Below, in pieces: positions 32,451 through 41,714 of a DNA stretch of 64,000 nucleotides. The DNA lies in the NCBI RefSeq assembly GCF_000344155.1, contig NZ_BAOQ01000017.1:58258-122257 (forward strand). Reading direction: 5' to 3'. Below the pieces are notes generated by a model. It saw nothing but the letters and a program-made list of their open reading frames with translations. It searched no databases and had not been told where the DNA came from. Made by a program: the position numbers and the translations under genes. This DNA comes from Gordonia paraffinivorans NBRC 108238. GTDB taxonomy: Bacteria; Actinomycetota; Actinomycetes; Mycobacteriales; Mycobacteriaceae. Position 1 is the first letter of the stretch, and every line of letters begins with the position of its first letter.

Positions 32451-32677
32451 GGGAGAACACCTCTGGTGTCGTGGGAGGAAATGAGGGTGCGCGTCGACCG
32501 GCGCGGGCCGCGGTGCGGTCACTCGCGCCTGTCGGGGCAGGTCACTCAAGCGTCGGCGCGCACGGCGCCGACGACCTCCTCACGCCCGGTGGGCGACGAC
32601 ATCTCCAGAAGCACGTCGACGATGGTCACGGAAAGACGTTGTGTCTGTCAACGGCATATCTGCGTAGTATCGGCGAG

Positions 32678-33433
32678 GTGCTCCATATCGGCACCTCAGG
32701 CCGGCAGTACAAGGACTGGCGCGGCGCGTTCTATCCCGAGAAGCTGCCGCAGAAGCAGTGGCTGGACTTCTATGCCCGGCACTTCACCACGGCCGAGGTG
32801 AACAACACCTTCTACCGCCTACCCGAGAAGCAGGTGTTCGAGACCTGGGCGGAAACCGTGCCTGCCGGCTTCCGGATGGCAGTGACGATGAGCCGTTACC
32901 TCACGCACATCAAACGCCTGCGCGATCCGGCGGAACCGGTCGATCGGTTCCTGACCCGCGCCGCCGGCCTCGACGACCGCCTCGGTCCGGTCCTGATCCA
33001 GCTCCCGCCCGATCTGCCGGCGCGGGTCGAGGCCCTCGAGGCGACGCTCGGGCTCTTCCCACCCCACGTCCGCGTCGCTGTCGAACCCCGTCACGAGTCC
33101 TGGTGGACCGACGGGGTCGAGGAGGTCCCGGTCCGGCACAATGCCGCGCTCTGTTGGGCCGACCGCCGCAACCGGGTCCTCACCCCGCTGTGGCGGACTG
33201 CCGACTTCGGTTACCTCCGTCTCCACGAGGGCACCGCGCGTCGTCGGATGAGCTACGGCGCGCGTGCCCTCGACGCCTGGCTCGGACGGCTCACGGAGGT
33301 CTTCGACGAGGACGCCGACGTCTACGTCTACGTCAACAACGATCCCGGGTGTGCCGCCGTTGACAACGCCAAGACGCTGATCACCCGCGCCCGTGCCGCC
33401 GGTATCGCAGTGAGGCAGAACACGTCTCATTAA
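32678..33433 (+). CDS. DUF72 family protein
   Basis: A 251-residue TIM-barrel-like DUF72 protein (YecE-type). Visible family motifs are LHIGTSGRQYKDWRG, YPEKLPQKQWLDFYA, FNNTFYR-like VNNTFYRLP, EPRHESW and YVYVNNDPG. The biochemical function of the family is not settled. The GTG at 32678 has no ribosome binding site but has TAGTAT seven bases upstream, suggesting a leaderless mRNA. Its TAA stop lies inside the palindrome that controls nsrR. Confidence 0.85.
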   Translation: MLHIGTSGRQYKDWRGAFYPEKLPQKQWLDFYARHFTTAEVNNTFYRLPEKQVFETWAETVPAGFRMAVTMSRYLTHIKRLRDPAEPVDRFLTRAAGLDDRLGPVLIQLPPDLPARVEALEATLGLFPPHVRVAVEPRHESWWTDGVEEVPVRHNAALCWADRRNRVLTPLWRTADFGYLRLHEGTARRRMSYGARALDAWLGRLTEVFDEDADVYVYVNNDPGCAAVDNAKTLITRARAAGIAVRQNTSH

Positions 33434-33454
33434 TTGGTATCACCAGTACCAATT
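33432..33454 (+). promoter_or_regulatory. Probable NsrR operator (23-bp palindrome)
   Basis: Arms aattggta (33432-33439) and taccaatt (33447-33454) are perfect inverted repeats with a 7-nt spacer, 23 bp in total, the usual NsrR footprint size. It starts 40 bp upstream of the nsrR ATG, consistent with autorepression released by nitric oxide. It overlaps the DUF72 stop codon. Confidence 0.7.
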
Positions 33455-33471
33455 TGTGTTTTACTTGCGGC

Positions 33472-33984
33472 ATGCAGCTGACCCGCTTCACCGACATCGG
33501 CCTCCGGGTCGTGATGCGGCTTGCGGTGGCTGCCGAACAGACCTCTGCCCCGGTCGTTCTCACCACCAAGGACCTCGCGGCCGAACTGTCCGTCCCTTAC
33601 ACGCATGTCGCCAAGGTCGTCGGCAGGCTGTCGGAGATGGGCGTCGTGCACGCGCGCCGAGGACGGTCGGGTGGGCTCACCATCACCGAACTCGGACGCG
33701 AGGCGCGGGTGGGCCGGCTCGCCCGTTCCCTCGAAGGGGACGGGGAGGTCGTCGACTGCGAGGGGCCGCAGCCGTGTCCGCTTCGGCACGGTTGCCGGTT
33801 GCGCGGAGCGCTCGCCCGCGCGGCGCAGGCCTTCTACGAGAGCCTCGACGGCCTGACCGTCGCCGAGCTGGCGCAGGAGCCGACCTCGGCCGTGCTGCTG
33901 TCGTTGTCACCGAGGGTCCCGACGGGCCCGACCGGCGGCGACGGACCGAGCTCGACCGGCGCGATGCCGGCAGCCGACTCGTAG
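33472..33984 (+). CDS. nsrR: Rrf2-family nitric-oxide-sensing repressor NsrR
   Basis: The 170-residue Rrf2 regulator starts MQLTRFTDIGLRVVMRLAVA. The winged helix (about 25-70) contains LAAELSVPYTHVAKVVGRL. Cys96, Cys102 and Cys108 (C-x5-C-x5-C in DCEGPQPCPLRHGC) match the [4Fe-4S] ligands of Streptomyces NsrR. NO destroys the cluster and releases DNA. The gene is directly upstream of hmp, its classical target, and behind a palindromic operator. The Pro/Gly/Ser-rich C-terminus is probably disordered. Confidence 0.88.
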   Translation: MQLTRFTDIGLRVVMRLAVAAEQTSAPVVLTTKDLAAELSVPYTHVAKVVGRLSEMGVVHARRGRSGGLTITELGREARVGRLARSLEGDGEVVDCEGPQPCPLRHGCRLRGALARAAQAFYESLDGLTVAELAQEPTSAVLLSLSPRVPTGPTGGDGPSSTGAMPAADS

Positions 33985-34048
33985 CCACTCCCAAGACTTC
34001 CGGCGACCGCCGGGTCATCACCCACGAGCAGTGAACAAAGGAGTTCTC

Positions 34049-35230
34049 ATGCTGTCCGACACCCAACGTGCCACCATCGCGGCCACCCTGCCCGCCGTCG
34101 AAGGCGCCCTCCCGCAGATCACGCCCCGCTTCTACGAAGGCCTGTTCACCGCGCATCCGGACCTGCTCGACAACCTCTTCAACCGGACGCACCAGAAGTC
34201 GGGCGAGCAGCCGCAGGCCCTGGCCGGATCGATCGCCGCCTTCGCGCGGCTCCAGCTCGAGCCCGACGTCCGCCGCCAGCGGTTCATCCTCGGGCGGATC
34301 GCGCACAAGCACGCCTCGCTCGGCGTGACGGCCGCCCAGTACGACGTCGTCCACGAGCATCTGTTCGCGGCCATCGTCGACGTCCTCGGCGAGGCGGTCA
34401 CCCCCGAGGTCGCCGACGCGTGGGATCAGTTGTACTGGGACATGGCCGATCTGCTGATCGCCGAGGAGGCCGGGCTCTACGCCGACGCCGGCGTGCCCGC
34501 CGGTGACGTCTGGCGGAAGGCACGCGTGACCGACCGGACCCAGGTCTCCCCGGACACGATCGCCCTCACTCTCTCCGGCGTCGCCGATGACCTGCCGGGT
34601 TTCCGTCCGGGACAGTACATCTCGGTCCAGGTGCCGCTCGCCGACGGCGCTCGCCAGATCCGTCAGTACAGCCTCACCGGATCGCCCGCCGAGCCCACCT
34701 GGAGGTTCAGCGTCAAGCTCGCCGGCGAGGTGTCCGAGCACCTGCACGAACACGTCTTCGAAGGCGACGTCCTCGATGTGAGCACGCCGTTCGGCGATCT
34801 CGTCCTGCCCGACGACGATGCGCCGTTGCTGCTCGCCTCCGCCGGCATCGGCTGCACGCCGGTCATCGGCCTGCTGACCGCGCTGAGCGAGCGCAGGGAC
34901 GACCGGCCGGTCACCGTGCTGCACGCCGACCGCTCGCGCAACCGGCAACCGCACCGCGGAATGCTGGCGGCACTGGTGGATTCGCTGCCCGACGCACGAC
35001 TGGTCCAGTGGTATGAGAACACCTCGCCGCACATCGTCTCCGACACCATCCGGGTCGGGCGGATGTCGCTGGACGACATCGAGATCCACCCCGAATCCCG
35101 TGTCATGCTCTGCGGTCCCGGCGGATTCCTGACGTCGATGCGAGACGCCCTGCTCGACCGCGACGTCGACGAGACCCGCATCCACTACGAGACCTTCGGT
35201 CCGGAACTCCTGCGGGCGGGTGCGCGATGA
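34049..35230 (+). CDS. hmp: Flavohaemoglobin, nitric oxide dioxygenase
   Basis: A 393-residue flavohaemoprotein converting NO and O2 to nitrate. The globin domain (1-about 140) has B10 Tyr29 (RFYEGLF), E7 Gln49 (FNRTHQKSG) and proximal His88 (IAHKHASLG). The FAD-binding domain carries RQYSLTG. The NAD domain carries GIGCTPVIG, MLCGPGGF and the terminal FGPE. The start at 34049 follows AAAGGAG at 34037-34043. It is co-transcribed with nsrR (64-bp gap) and overlaps the downstream membrane gene by 4 bp. Confidence 0.94.
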   Translation: MLSDTQRATIAATLPAVEGALPQITPRFYEGLFTAHPDLLDNLFNRTHQKSGEQPQALAGSIAAFARLQLEPDVRRQRFILGRIAHKHASLGVTAAQYDVVHEHLFAAIVDVLGEAVTPEVADAWDQLYWDMADLLIAEEAGLYADAGVPAGDVWRKARVTDRTQVSPDTIALTLSGVADDLPGFRPGQYISVQVPLADGARQIRQYSLTGSPAEPTWRFSVKLAGEVSEHLHEHVFEGDVLDVSTPFGDLVLPDDDAPLLLASAGIGCTPVIGLLTALSERRDDRPVTVLHADRSRNRQPHRGMLAALVDSLPDARLVQWYENTSPHIVSDTIRVGRMSLDDIEIHPESRVMLCGPGGFLTSMRDALLDRDVDETRIHYETFGPELLRAGAR

Positions 35231-35661
35231 GCTCCGTAGGAGCGGTGGTCACGGCCGTCACGTTCGTGTGGCTCGGCATGGTGCTCGCCATCTCGTTCCT
35301 GGAGGCGCCGCTGAAGTTCCGGGCACCCGGGATCACCCTCCCGCTCGGGCTGGGGATCGGCCGCCTGGTCTTCCGCGCACTCAACGCCGCCGAGGCCGTG
35401 TGGGCGGTCATCGTCGTGGTCGCGGTGATCGTCGGTTCGTGGGCGGGGCCGGCCGTGCCCGTCGCCGCGGGGATCGCCGTCGGCGCGCTGCTCGTGCAGC
35501 TCGTCGCGGTGCGCCCCGCGCTGACCCGGCGTTCGGATGCCGTGCTGGCCGGGCACGAGGGGCCGCGCAGCTCGGCACATCTGGTCTATGTGGCGATCGA
35601 GGTGGTGAAGGTCGCGGCGCTGATCTGGCTCGGCGTCGCGGTGTTGATCAGCGCCACCTGA
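35227..35661 (+). CDS. Small four-helix membrane protein of the nsrR-hmp operon
   Basis: The 144-residue hydrophobic protein has about four transmembrane helices (near 5-25, 50-72, 75-95 and 118-142) and a conserved-looking FLEAPLKFRAPGITL loop after helix 1. The ATG overlaps the hmp stop (ATGA), so it belongs to the NO-response transcript. Its function is unknown. A role in NO or respiratory stress at the membrane is suggested only by context. A strong hairpin follows 25 bp downstream. Confidence 0.7.
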   Translation: MSSVGAVVTAVTFVWLGMVLAISFLEAPLKFRAPGITLPLGLGIGRLVFRALNAAEAVWAVIVVVAVIVGSWAGPAVPVAAGIAVGALLVQLVAVRPALTRRSDAVLAGHEGPRSSAHLVYVAIEVVKVAALIWLGVAVLISAT

Positions 35662-35686
35662 GCACCGGCGCGACGGATCACCGTGT

Positions 35687-35734
35687 CGTGGCGGAGTCCC
35701 TCAGCGACGCCCGTCGCTGAGGGACTCCGCCACG
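35687..35734. terminator. Perfect 21-bp hairpin, bidirectional terminator
   Basis: Arms 35687-35707 and 35714-35734 are exact reverse complements with a 6-nt loop. It separates the nsrR-hmp operon from the convergent FAD-binding gene. The right arm also encodes the last residues of that gene (VAESLSD), whose stop codon lies in the left arm at 35701-35703. Confidence 0.8.
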
Positions 35735-37169
35735 TCGCGCGCCTGCTCCCGGATCTCCGGGACCGCGGTGGTCTCCCACAACTCACCTCGGCGCAGCGAG
35801 CCGAGCGCCCAGATCGGTCCGGGCCGCCCGTCGGCGTCGAGCACTTGCCCGCCGTCGGTGAGCAGGCCGAGCCCGAGGGCGTCGGTCCTGGCCAGGTCGT
35901 TGGCGAACAGGGAGTCGAGCACCGGGTTTCCCAGGCGCCGCAGATCGGACTGCGGCCCGGTGCAGTTGACGACCCACGAATGGGTGCGCACGTCGTCGGC
36001 GGTGCGAATCGTGATGCCGTCGGGTCCCGGCTCGACGCCGGTGATGCGTCCGGCGCGAATCACCAGGCGTCCCGCCGCACGCGCCTCGTCGACGAGGACG
36101 CCGCTCGACGGCGGCATCCGGTGCCGGTGGATTCCCCAGCGCCCGGCCAGTTCTCGGACGAACAGGGTGCGATCGTCGTGGCCCAGCCGGCCCCACAGCT
36201 CGGCGACCCGGTAACGCACCCCGTCGACGCCGGGCCGCCAGTTGCCCAGGAGCCGCTCGACCCTCGCGACATGGGTGGCGACCGCGGCCCGGATCTCGTC
36301 GAGGCTCTCGCCCCAGGTCGCGATGTCGGGGACGACCTCGCCGAGGTAGCGGTCGGCGTGCCTGCGGGGCAGGCGCCCGTTGCGGGAGATCGCCTCCACA
36401 CGACGGTCGGCGCCGGACCTCAGCAGGCTGATCGCGACATCGACCATGGTGAGGCCGGTGCCGATGACGAGCACGTCGCCGTCGTCGGCCAGCACCTCGT
36501 CGAGGGCACCCGGCCGCCACGGGTCGCCGACATAGCGGGGTTGATCGCTCAGTCGCACGGCGACCACCCGTCGCCGACGCCGGGGAGTCCGGTCGCCAGG
36601 ACCAGGCGGTCGCCGACGACGGCCGAACCGTCGGCAGTGGTCACCCGGACGCCGGATGCGTCGACGGATATCCCGGTCGCGGTGGAGCGCACGTGCGTGA
36701 CCCGCAACCGGTCGCCGGTGGCGGCACGGGCCTCGTCGAGCCGGGTGCGCAGGTACCGCGCCCAGCGGTTCCGGGGCGCGAAGAAGTACGTTGCATCGTC
36801 GGGGGACGTCAGGCCCTCGTCGACGCACCACGTCACGAAGTCGAAGCGCTCGCCGGGCACCACCGACATCCCCGACGCGGGCACGTTGAGCAGGTGCGCG
36901 GCGTCGGCCGTCCCGAACGCGGGGCCCGACACGGGGTCGAGCGGGTCCACGACCGTGACGTCGACGGACGGCCGGTCGCCGCCGCTGCCGGCGGTGTTGC
37001 TGTTGCCGGCGGTGTTGCTGTTGCCGGCGCTGCCGGCGGCGACGAGTCGGGCGATATGGAAGACCACGAGCGATCCGGCGGCACCGGCGCCCACCACGAC
37101 GATACGGAGAGGTCCGCTCCCGGCGGTGGGGGCCGAAGCCGACGGGTGGGCGGTGCTGCGTGCGGACAC
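35701..37169 (-). pseudogene. FAD/NAD(P)-binding protein, frameshifted
   Basis: The N-terminal part starts with GTG at 37169 (an upstream in-frame ATG at 37271 is possible) and shows a dinucleotide-binding VVGAGAAGSLVVFHIARL. The frame ends prematurely after LVLATGLPGVGDGWSPCD. The next frame continues AVRLSDQPRYVGDPWRPG and a second nucleotide-binding segment (VLVIGTGLTMVDVAI) to the normal-looking end at 35701. One missing G in the GGG run at about 36567-36570 (minus strand) restores a single protein of about 490 residues. It resembles the FAD-NAD(P)-binding family often annotated as hydroxyacylglutathione-like or YdhS-type oxidoreductases. Either a recent mutation or a homopolymer sequencing error. 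Confidence 0.7.
36988..37023 (+). repeat. Two tandem copies of an 18-bp unit
   Basis: ccggcggtgttgctgttg is repeated exactly at 36988-37005 and 37006-37023, within the broken FAD-binding gene. It encodes a duplicated TAGNSN stretch in a surface linker. Confidence 0.85.
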
Positions 37170-37361
37170 CGATTCTTCATACCGGCGGGCGGGTGCGGGC
37201 ACGGGGCCGGGGAGTGATCGTCGCGCCTGTGGCGACAGCGTGCTCGTCGGGGAAATGTGGCCGTATTTCATACCGACAATTCCGGGACGAGAATGTCCGG
37301 GAGAAAGTCAGATTCGTGAAGCCCTGAACGATTTGCCGCATAAGTCGGTTAATGTTCGGCA

Positions 37362-38933
37362 ATGCGCATCGGAAAGTTGCATTCGCGGCCGTCGGTTCGT
37401 CTTTCTGCCGCAGGCCTGGCGTTGGCCGCGGCCGCGACCCTCACCGTCACCGAGACCGGGGCCGCCGACGCCGCACCCGTCGTCGACCCGACCGCCGGAA
37501 AGGTCGTCGCACACAGCGGGTTCGACGTCAGGCGCGACGGGTTCTCCTTCGAGAACTGGGGAGACAACGGTCCGCTGCACCGGCGGGGCCTCACCATCGA
37601 CGGTATGCGTGCGGTGTTCGGCGACGAGGTGTGCGCCCGCATCGTGCTCGGCATCTGTTCCCCGACCACGGTCTCCGAGCTCGTGCAAGACGTGTACAAC
37701 GACATGATGACCGGCGGCCACTGCTACGGCATGGCCGCCCTGGCAGGTCTCTACGCCACCAAACGCCTCGACAAGTTCCCGTTGGCGATGCCCTGGCAGA
37801 CCGTCTACAGCATGCCGCCGTCGGCGCCGCTGGACGAGCTGATCGCCCGCATGTTCGTCACCCAGGGTTTCCCGCCCAGCGACCAGTACGAGGACGGGGT
37901 CGGCGTCTCGGAGGCGCTGAGCAAGCTCCGGGCGGCCTGGAAACGCAACGACAACTACATCCTGGCCGTGTACACCGACGACGAGCGCACCGCGGGGCAT
38001 GCGATCAATCCGATCGCCATCCGCGACCTGCGTGACGGCAAGTACGGGATCGTGGTCTACGACAACAACTTCCCGGGCCAGGAGAAGATGGTCGTCGTCG
38101 ATCCCGCCGCCGACACCTGGTACTACTCGACGGCCACCAACCCGTCGGAGCCGACACTGCTGTTCCAGGGATCGCAGAAGAACAGGTTGATCCTGATCCC
38201 GGTGGCCTCGGCGCTCGCCCGCCACCACGACCCCGACCTGAGCAGCGACGACACGTTCGTCATGGTGACCGACACCAACGGCGGCGCCCGAGGCGCGGGT
38301 GACGTCGACTGGAAGGTCCGGGTGACCGACCTGTCGGGCAACCCCATCCGCGGGGTCGAACAGCGAGTGCTGCTCAACAACGACAACGCGGCGCAGTTCA
38401 CGGTGCCGGCCGGCAAGAAATTCCGGGTCGTCGTCGACGGCGTCGAGGCCGGGAAGACCGCGGACATCCGGGCCGTGGCGATGAGCGCCGGCGGCGCGGT
38501 CGGCGTCGGCGACCTCGAGGTCCCCTCCGGGGCCACGGCGGCTCTCGACATCGACCCGGTGCGCCACTCGGTCCGGGTGACCTCCTCGGCCCCGACGACC
38601 GCCGACTTCGAGGTGGCGACGGAGGATTCGCTGCGCTCGGTCTCGGTGGACACCTCGCAACTGGCGATCGGTCCCGGTTCCGCGGTCTCCGTCGGCGCGA
38701 ACTCCCTGACGGGTGTCACCTTGCAGACGCAGGGACGCGCCCAGAAGGTCTCGATCGCCGTGGAGCGCAGCGACACCATCGCCGACCGGAACGCCGTCAC
38801 GCGGGCCCCGATCACCCTGCGGCCGGGGGCGAAGGTCGATGTCCCGGTGAACCTGTGGACCGGCTGGAACCCGATCGCCGCCACGGTGCGCGCGGGCAAT
38901 TCCACCACGATCGTGCCGCTGACGATGAAGTGA
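37362..38933 (+). CDS. Secreted papain-fold-like protein with GHCYGM cysteine motif
   Basis: The 523-residue protein has a Sec signal peptide (about 1-38, GLALAAAATLTV, cleavage near ADAAP). A putative cysteine-peptidase domain follows: Cys in MTGGHCYGMAALAGLY (about 124), His in TAGHAINPIAI (about 210) and Asp/Asn in VVYDNNFPG (about 230). The order Cys-His-Asn/Asp fits papain-like or C39-like catalytic triads. The C-terminal 250 residues look like beta-sandwich repeats. Activity is unproven and the family was not recognised by name. The start lacks a strong ribosome binding site. It is divergent from the FAD-binding pseudogene. Confidence 0.65.
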   Translation: MRIGKLHSRPSVRLSAAGLALAAAATLTVTETGAADAAPVVDPTAGKVVAHSGFDVRRDGFSFENWGDNGPLHRRGLTIDGMRAVFGDEVCARIVLGICSPTTVSELVQDVYNDMMTGGHCYGMAALAGLYATKRLDKFPLAMPWQTVYSMPPSAPLDELIARMFVTQGFPPSDQYEDGVGVSEALSKLRAAWKRNDNYILAVYTDDERTAGHAINPIAIRDLRDGKYGIVVYDNNFPGQEKMVVVDPAADTWYYSTATNPSEPTLLFQGSQKNRLILIPVASALARHHDPDLSSDDTFVMVTDTNGGARGAGDVDWKVRVTDLSGNPIRGVEQRVLLNNDNAAQFTVPAGKKFRVVVDGVEAGKTADIRAVAMSAGGAVGVGDLEVPSGATAALDIDPVRHSVRVTSSAPTTADFEVATEDSLRSVSVDTSQLAIGPGSAVSVGANSLTGVTLQTQGRAQKVSIAVERSDTIADRNAVTRAPITLRPGAKVDVPVNLWTGWNPIAATVRAGNSTTIVPLTMK

Positions 38934-38993
38934 GGCCGTCGCGCCGGGGGGACGCGCCGGGTGAGGGTCGGCGACGACGACGTGCCGGGTGGC

Positions 38994-39529
38994 CTATCGG
39001 TGGGCGTCCACCGCCACCGGCGCCATCGACCGCCACTTCTTGAGGACCGCGGGGTCCTGCAGCTCCATCCACGCGATGACGTCCTGGTGCGTCGCGCAGA
39101 TGACGTCCGGCTTGGTGCAGGCACGCTTCATGAACGCGGCGGTCGCGGGGTTGAAGGCGTTGCCGTTCCACGTGTTCAGATGGTTGGCGATGACCAGTGG
39201 GGCACGATTGCCCTCGTAGGCGCGCCGGAGCATGTTTCTGTCGCTGCTTGAGCGCCGGCGACCACACATAGGGCACCGGGAACTCCCAGATGCCGTTGAT
39301 CTTGGTCGGCCAGTACACGCCCGGCCGGGATGCCGGCATCGACGAATCCCAGGTCATGTCGAAGGCGCGCAGGGCGGGTCGGCGGCGGCGGAGGGGCCGG
39401 CGAGGTGCTGGTCTGGATGCTCGGGGTCGACTCGCTGACGACCGAATGGGCCGATGTCGCACAGCCGGCGAGAAACAGAGAGAGAACCGCGGCGACGGCA
39501 GTTGTTGCGATCGTCCGCGTGTCGCGCAT
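38994..39529 (-). pseudogene. Polysaccharide-deacetylase-like lipoprotein remnant
   Basis: The 5' part encodes a normal lipoprotein signal (MRDTRTIATTAVAAVLSLFL, lipobox AGC). It then jumps, in another frame near 39380, to the C-terminal half of a deacetylase-like protein (FDMTWDSSMPASRPGVYWP). A second frame change near 39240 leads to APLVIANHLNTWNGNAFNP and a normal end. Most of the NodB-like catalytic part and about 35 further residues are missing compared with typical family members of roughly 370 residues. This is recall-based and not aligned here. The gene cannot make a functional enzyme, so it is real decay, not a single sequencing slip. Confidence 0.7.
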
Positions 39530-39633
39530 ACTGATCAATCGAGTTTCCCCTGGTATTGCGTTCGCTTTACCTTAGGTGTGCAGACGGAAACGGCCTGTTG
39601 GCCGGAGAGGCAGGCACGGATTTGTTCTCCTCG

Positions 39634-40641
39634 TTGACATTTCGCAGATCTCGACGTGATCGCCGCCCGTCGGTGGCCTACGGCGTCGTGGGCGCGGTGT
39701 CGCTCGCGCTTCTCGGACTGACCGCATGTGGGGGCGAGGACCCGGCGCCGGCCGCGCCTCGCGCCGGGGATTCGGCCGCCGCGAACCCCACGACCTCGGA
39801 AAAGGTCGAGGTCCTCGACGAGGTGACCGTCCAGCGCATCCAGTACCCGACCGAGGACGCCGACCCGGAGCAGAACTGGGCCGACCTGTACCTGCCGGCC
39901 GGTGAGCAGCGGGTGGACTCGATCCCGCTGGTGGTGCTGATCCACGGCGGCGCCTGGCAGAGCCAGCTGGGTGCGCAGATCTTCGAGCCGCTGGCGCGCG
40001 ACCTCGCCGGCCGCGGGATGGCCGTGTACAACGTCGAATACCGCCGCGTCGGGTCCGGCGGCGGGTGGCCGACGACGTTCCGCGATGTCGCCAATGCCCT
40101 GGACCACGTCGTCGCCGTCGACCGCCGTTTCCCGCAGCTGACCACCGACGACGAGCTCGTGGTCGGGCACAGCGCCGGCGCTCAGCTCGCCGTGTGGGGA
40201 GGCACCCGGCACAAGCTGGAGGACGACGAGGTCGGTTCGCGGCCGGCCTTCCGGCCGACGCGCGTGGTCTCGCTCGCCGGGCCGCTCGACATGGTGTACG
40301 CCGCCACCCACGGCGACGACCGCATCGTGAAGGTCCTCGGCGGGACGCCGAAACAGGTTCCCGACCGGTACACCTCGGTCGACCCGATCCAGAACATCGA
40401 CCCCGACACCCCGGTCATCGCCATCCACGGCACCGCCGATCGGATGGTGTCGCCGGAGAACTCGCGCCGCTACGTCGCCGCCGTGCAGAAGAAGGGCGGC
40501 GAGGCGAAGGCCGTGCTGATCCCGAACGGCGACCACGGGTCCGTGGTCACCTCGACCGCGCCCGAGTACCCGAAGGTCCTCGACATCATCACCGATGCGT
40601 CGGCGGCCGACATCGACGACGTCGACGACGTCCAGGGGTGA
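39634..40641 (+). CDS. Alpha/beta-hydrolase lipoprotein (esterase-like)
   Basis: A protein of about 335 residues with a signal segment and lipobox (LLGLTAC), so probably a surface lipoprotein. The hydrolase has oxyanion motif LIHGGAW, nucleophile elbow GHSAGAQ, Asp in GTADRMV and His in GDHGSV, typical of the carboxylesterase/BD-FAE group. The start is uncertain: TTG at 39634 gives a sensible signal peptide with basic N-terminus, and TTG at 39622 or further upstream is possible. No ribosome binding site stands out. The tail is Asp-rich (DIDDVDDVQG). Confidence 0.75.
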   Translation: MTFRRSRRDRRPSVAYGVVGAVSLALLGLTACGGEDPAPAAPRAGDSAAANPTTSEKVEVLDEVTVQRIQYPTEDADPEQNWADLYLPAGEQRVDSIPLVVLIHGGAWQSQLGAQIFEPLARDLAGRGMAVYNVEYRRVGSGGGWPTTFRDVANALDHVVAVDRRFPQLTTDDELVVGHSAGAQLAVWGGTRHKLEDDEVGSRPAFRPTRVVSLAGPLDMVYAATHGDDRIVKVLGGTPKQVPDRYTSVDPIQNIDPDTPVIAIHGTADRMVSPENSRRYVAAVQKKGGEAKAVLIPNGDHGSVVTSTAPEYPKVLDIITDASAADIDDVDDVQG

Positions 40642-40677
40642 GTGCGGCGGCCCGCCCACGGGACCGCCGGTTCACCG

Positions 40678-41714
40678 TCATCTGTTGCGGCGCTGCACGA
40701 TCAGCGGGTCGATCGGGGTGAACGGGAACTCGGGCAGCTCCCGTTCCGGGATGTCGAACGTGGCGGCGAGGACTTCGCGGGAGAACGCGCTCGCGGTCGC
40801 GCGGTAGCCGAATGTCGCCGGGTGTGGGCCGATCGAAGAAGATGACGAAGTGGAAGCCCTCGGCGCCGAGCACCTCGATGTGGTGGGGGTAGGCGCGCGG
40901 CACGAAATACACGTCGCCCGGGTGCAGTTCGTAGTCGTCGCACGTCAGGTCCGGGGCGAGGACGCGCATCCGAGCCGCCCCGCTGACCACGTATCCCATC
41001 TCCGCGGTGACCGGATGCCAGTGCGGTTCGCGCATGCCGTCGTCGGCGATTCGCAGCGAGTACATGGAGATGTCGTCGAGCGCCGCCCAGAACTGCCGGC
41101 GGGCCAGGTGCGCCGAGCCGTAGGCGTAGGACAGCGGCGCGTTCTGCCCCTCGACGTCGAACAGATGGGCGTTGGGCAGCCGATCGGTCACCGTGGGTGT
41201 GGTGCCGCTGCGCCGGGACACGATCTGTTCGGCCGGTGGCCGCGCGAAGGCGGAGAACGCCGACGCCGGCAGGTCGTAGGTGTTGCCCAGTACCGCGTCG
41301 GTCATCGCGGACATGCTGTCCCGCAATGAGAAGTGATGGGGGCGTTCGCTCCTCAGCGCGAGGACGATCTCGGCCGTCTCGTCGCCGACGTTCTCGATGT
41401 GATAGACCGCGCCGGACGGCACGTGGTACATCTGCCCGGGCTCCACGATGAACGAGCTGAACTCGTCGACGTCGCCGAGCATCGCGACGAGCACCTGTCC
41501 GCGGACCACGTAGGCGAGTTGGTTGGCGTCGACGTTCCACTGCGGTTCCCGCATCGCCCCCCGGACGCAGCACGATCCGCTTCGCCGAGAGGCGGCGCAG
41601 GATCGGGAGCGTCTCCGCGTCGACGACCTGCACACTGCCCAGGTCGTTCTCGAAGGCCGGGGCGGCGCGACCCAGAGACGTGGTGTGGGGAGAGGTCGAG
41701 GTCGGACCCGTCAT
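40678..41714 (-). pseudogene. Bicupin (oxalate-decarboxylase-like), broken by two frameshifts
   Basis: From ATG 41714 the frame reads MTGPTSTSPHTTSLG. It leaves frame at a run of six G (minus strand, about 41558-41565), where five G restore RPGAMREPQWNVDANQL. A second extra base near 40830 (gacattcggc for gacatcggc) interrupts GDIGYRATASAFS, after which the correct C-terminus (PIDPLIVQRRNR) reaches the stop at 40678. Corrected, it is a bicupin of about 344 residues. Cupin 1 lacks the metal His pair (EPQWNVD), while cupin 2 keeps it (EPHWHPVTAE). Two independent indels suggest a true pseudogene, but sequencing error is not excluded. Confidence 0.72.
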
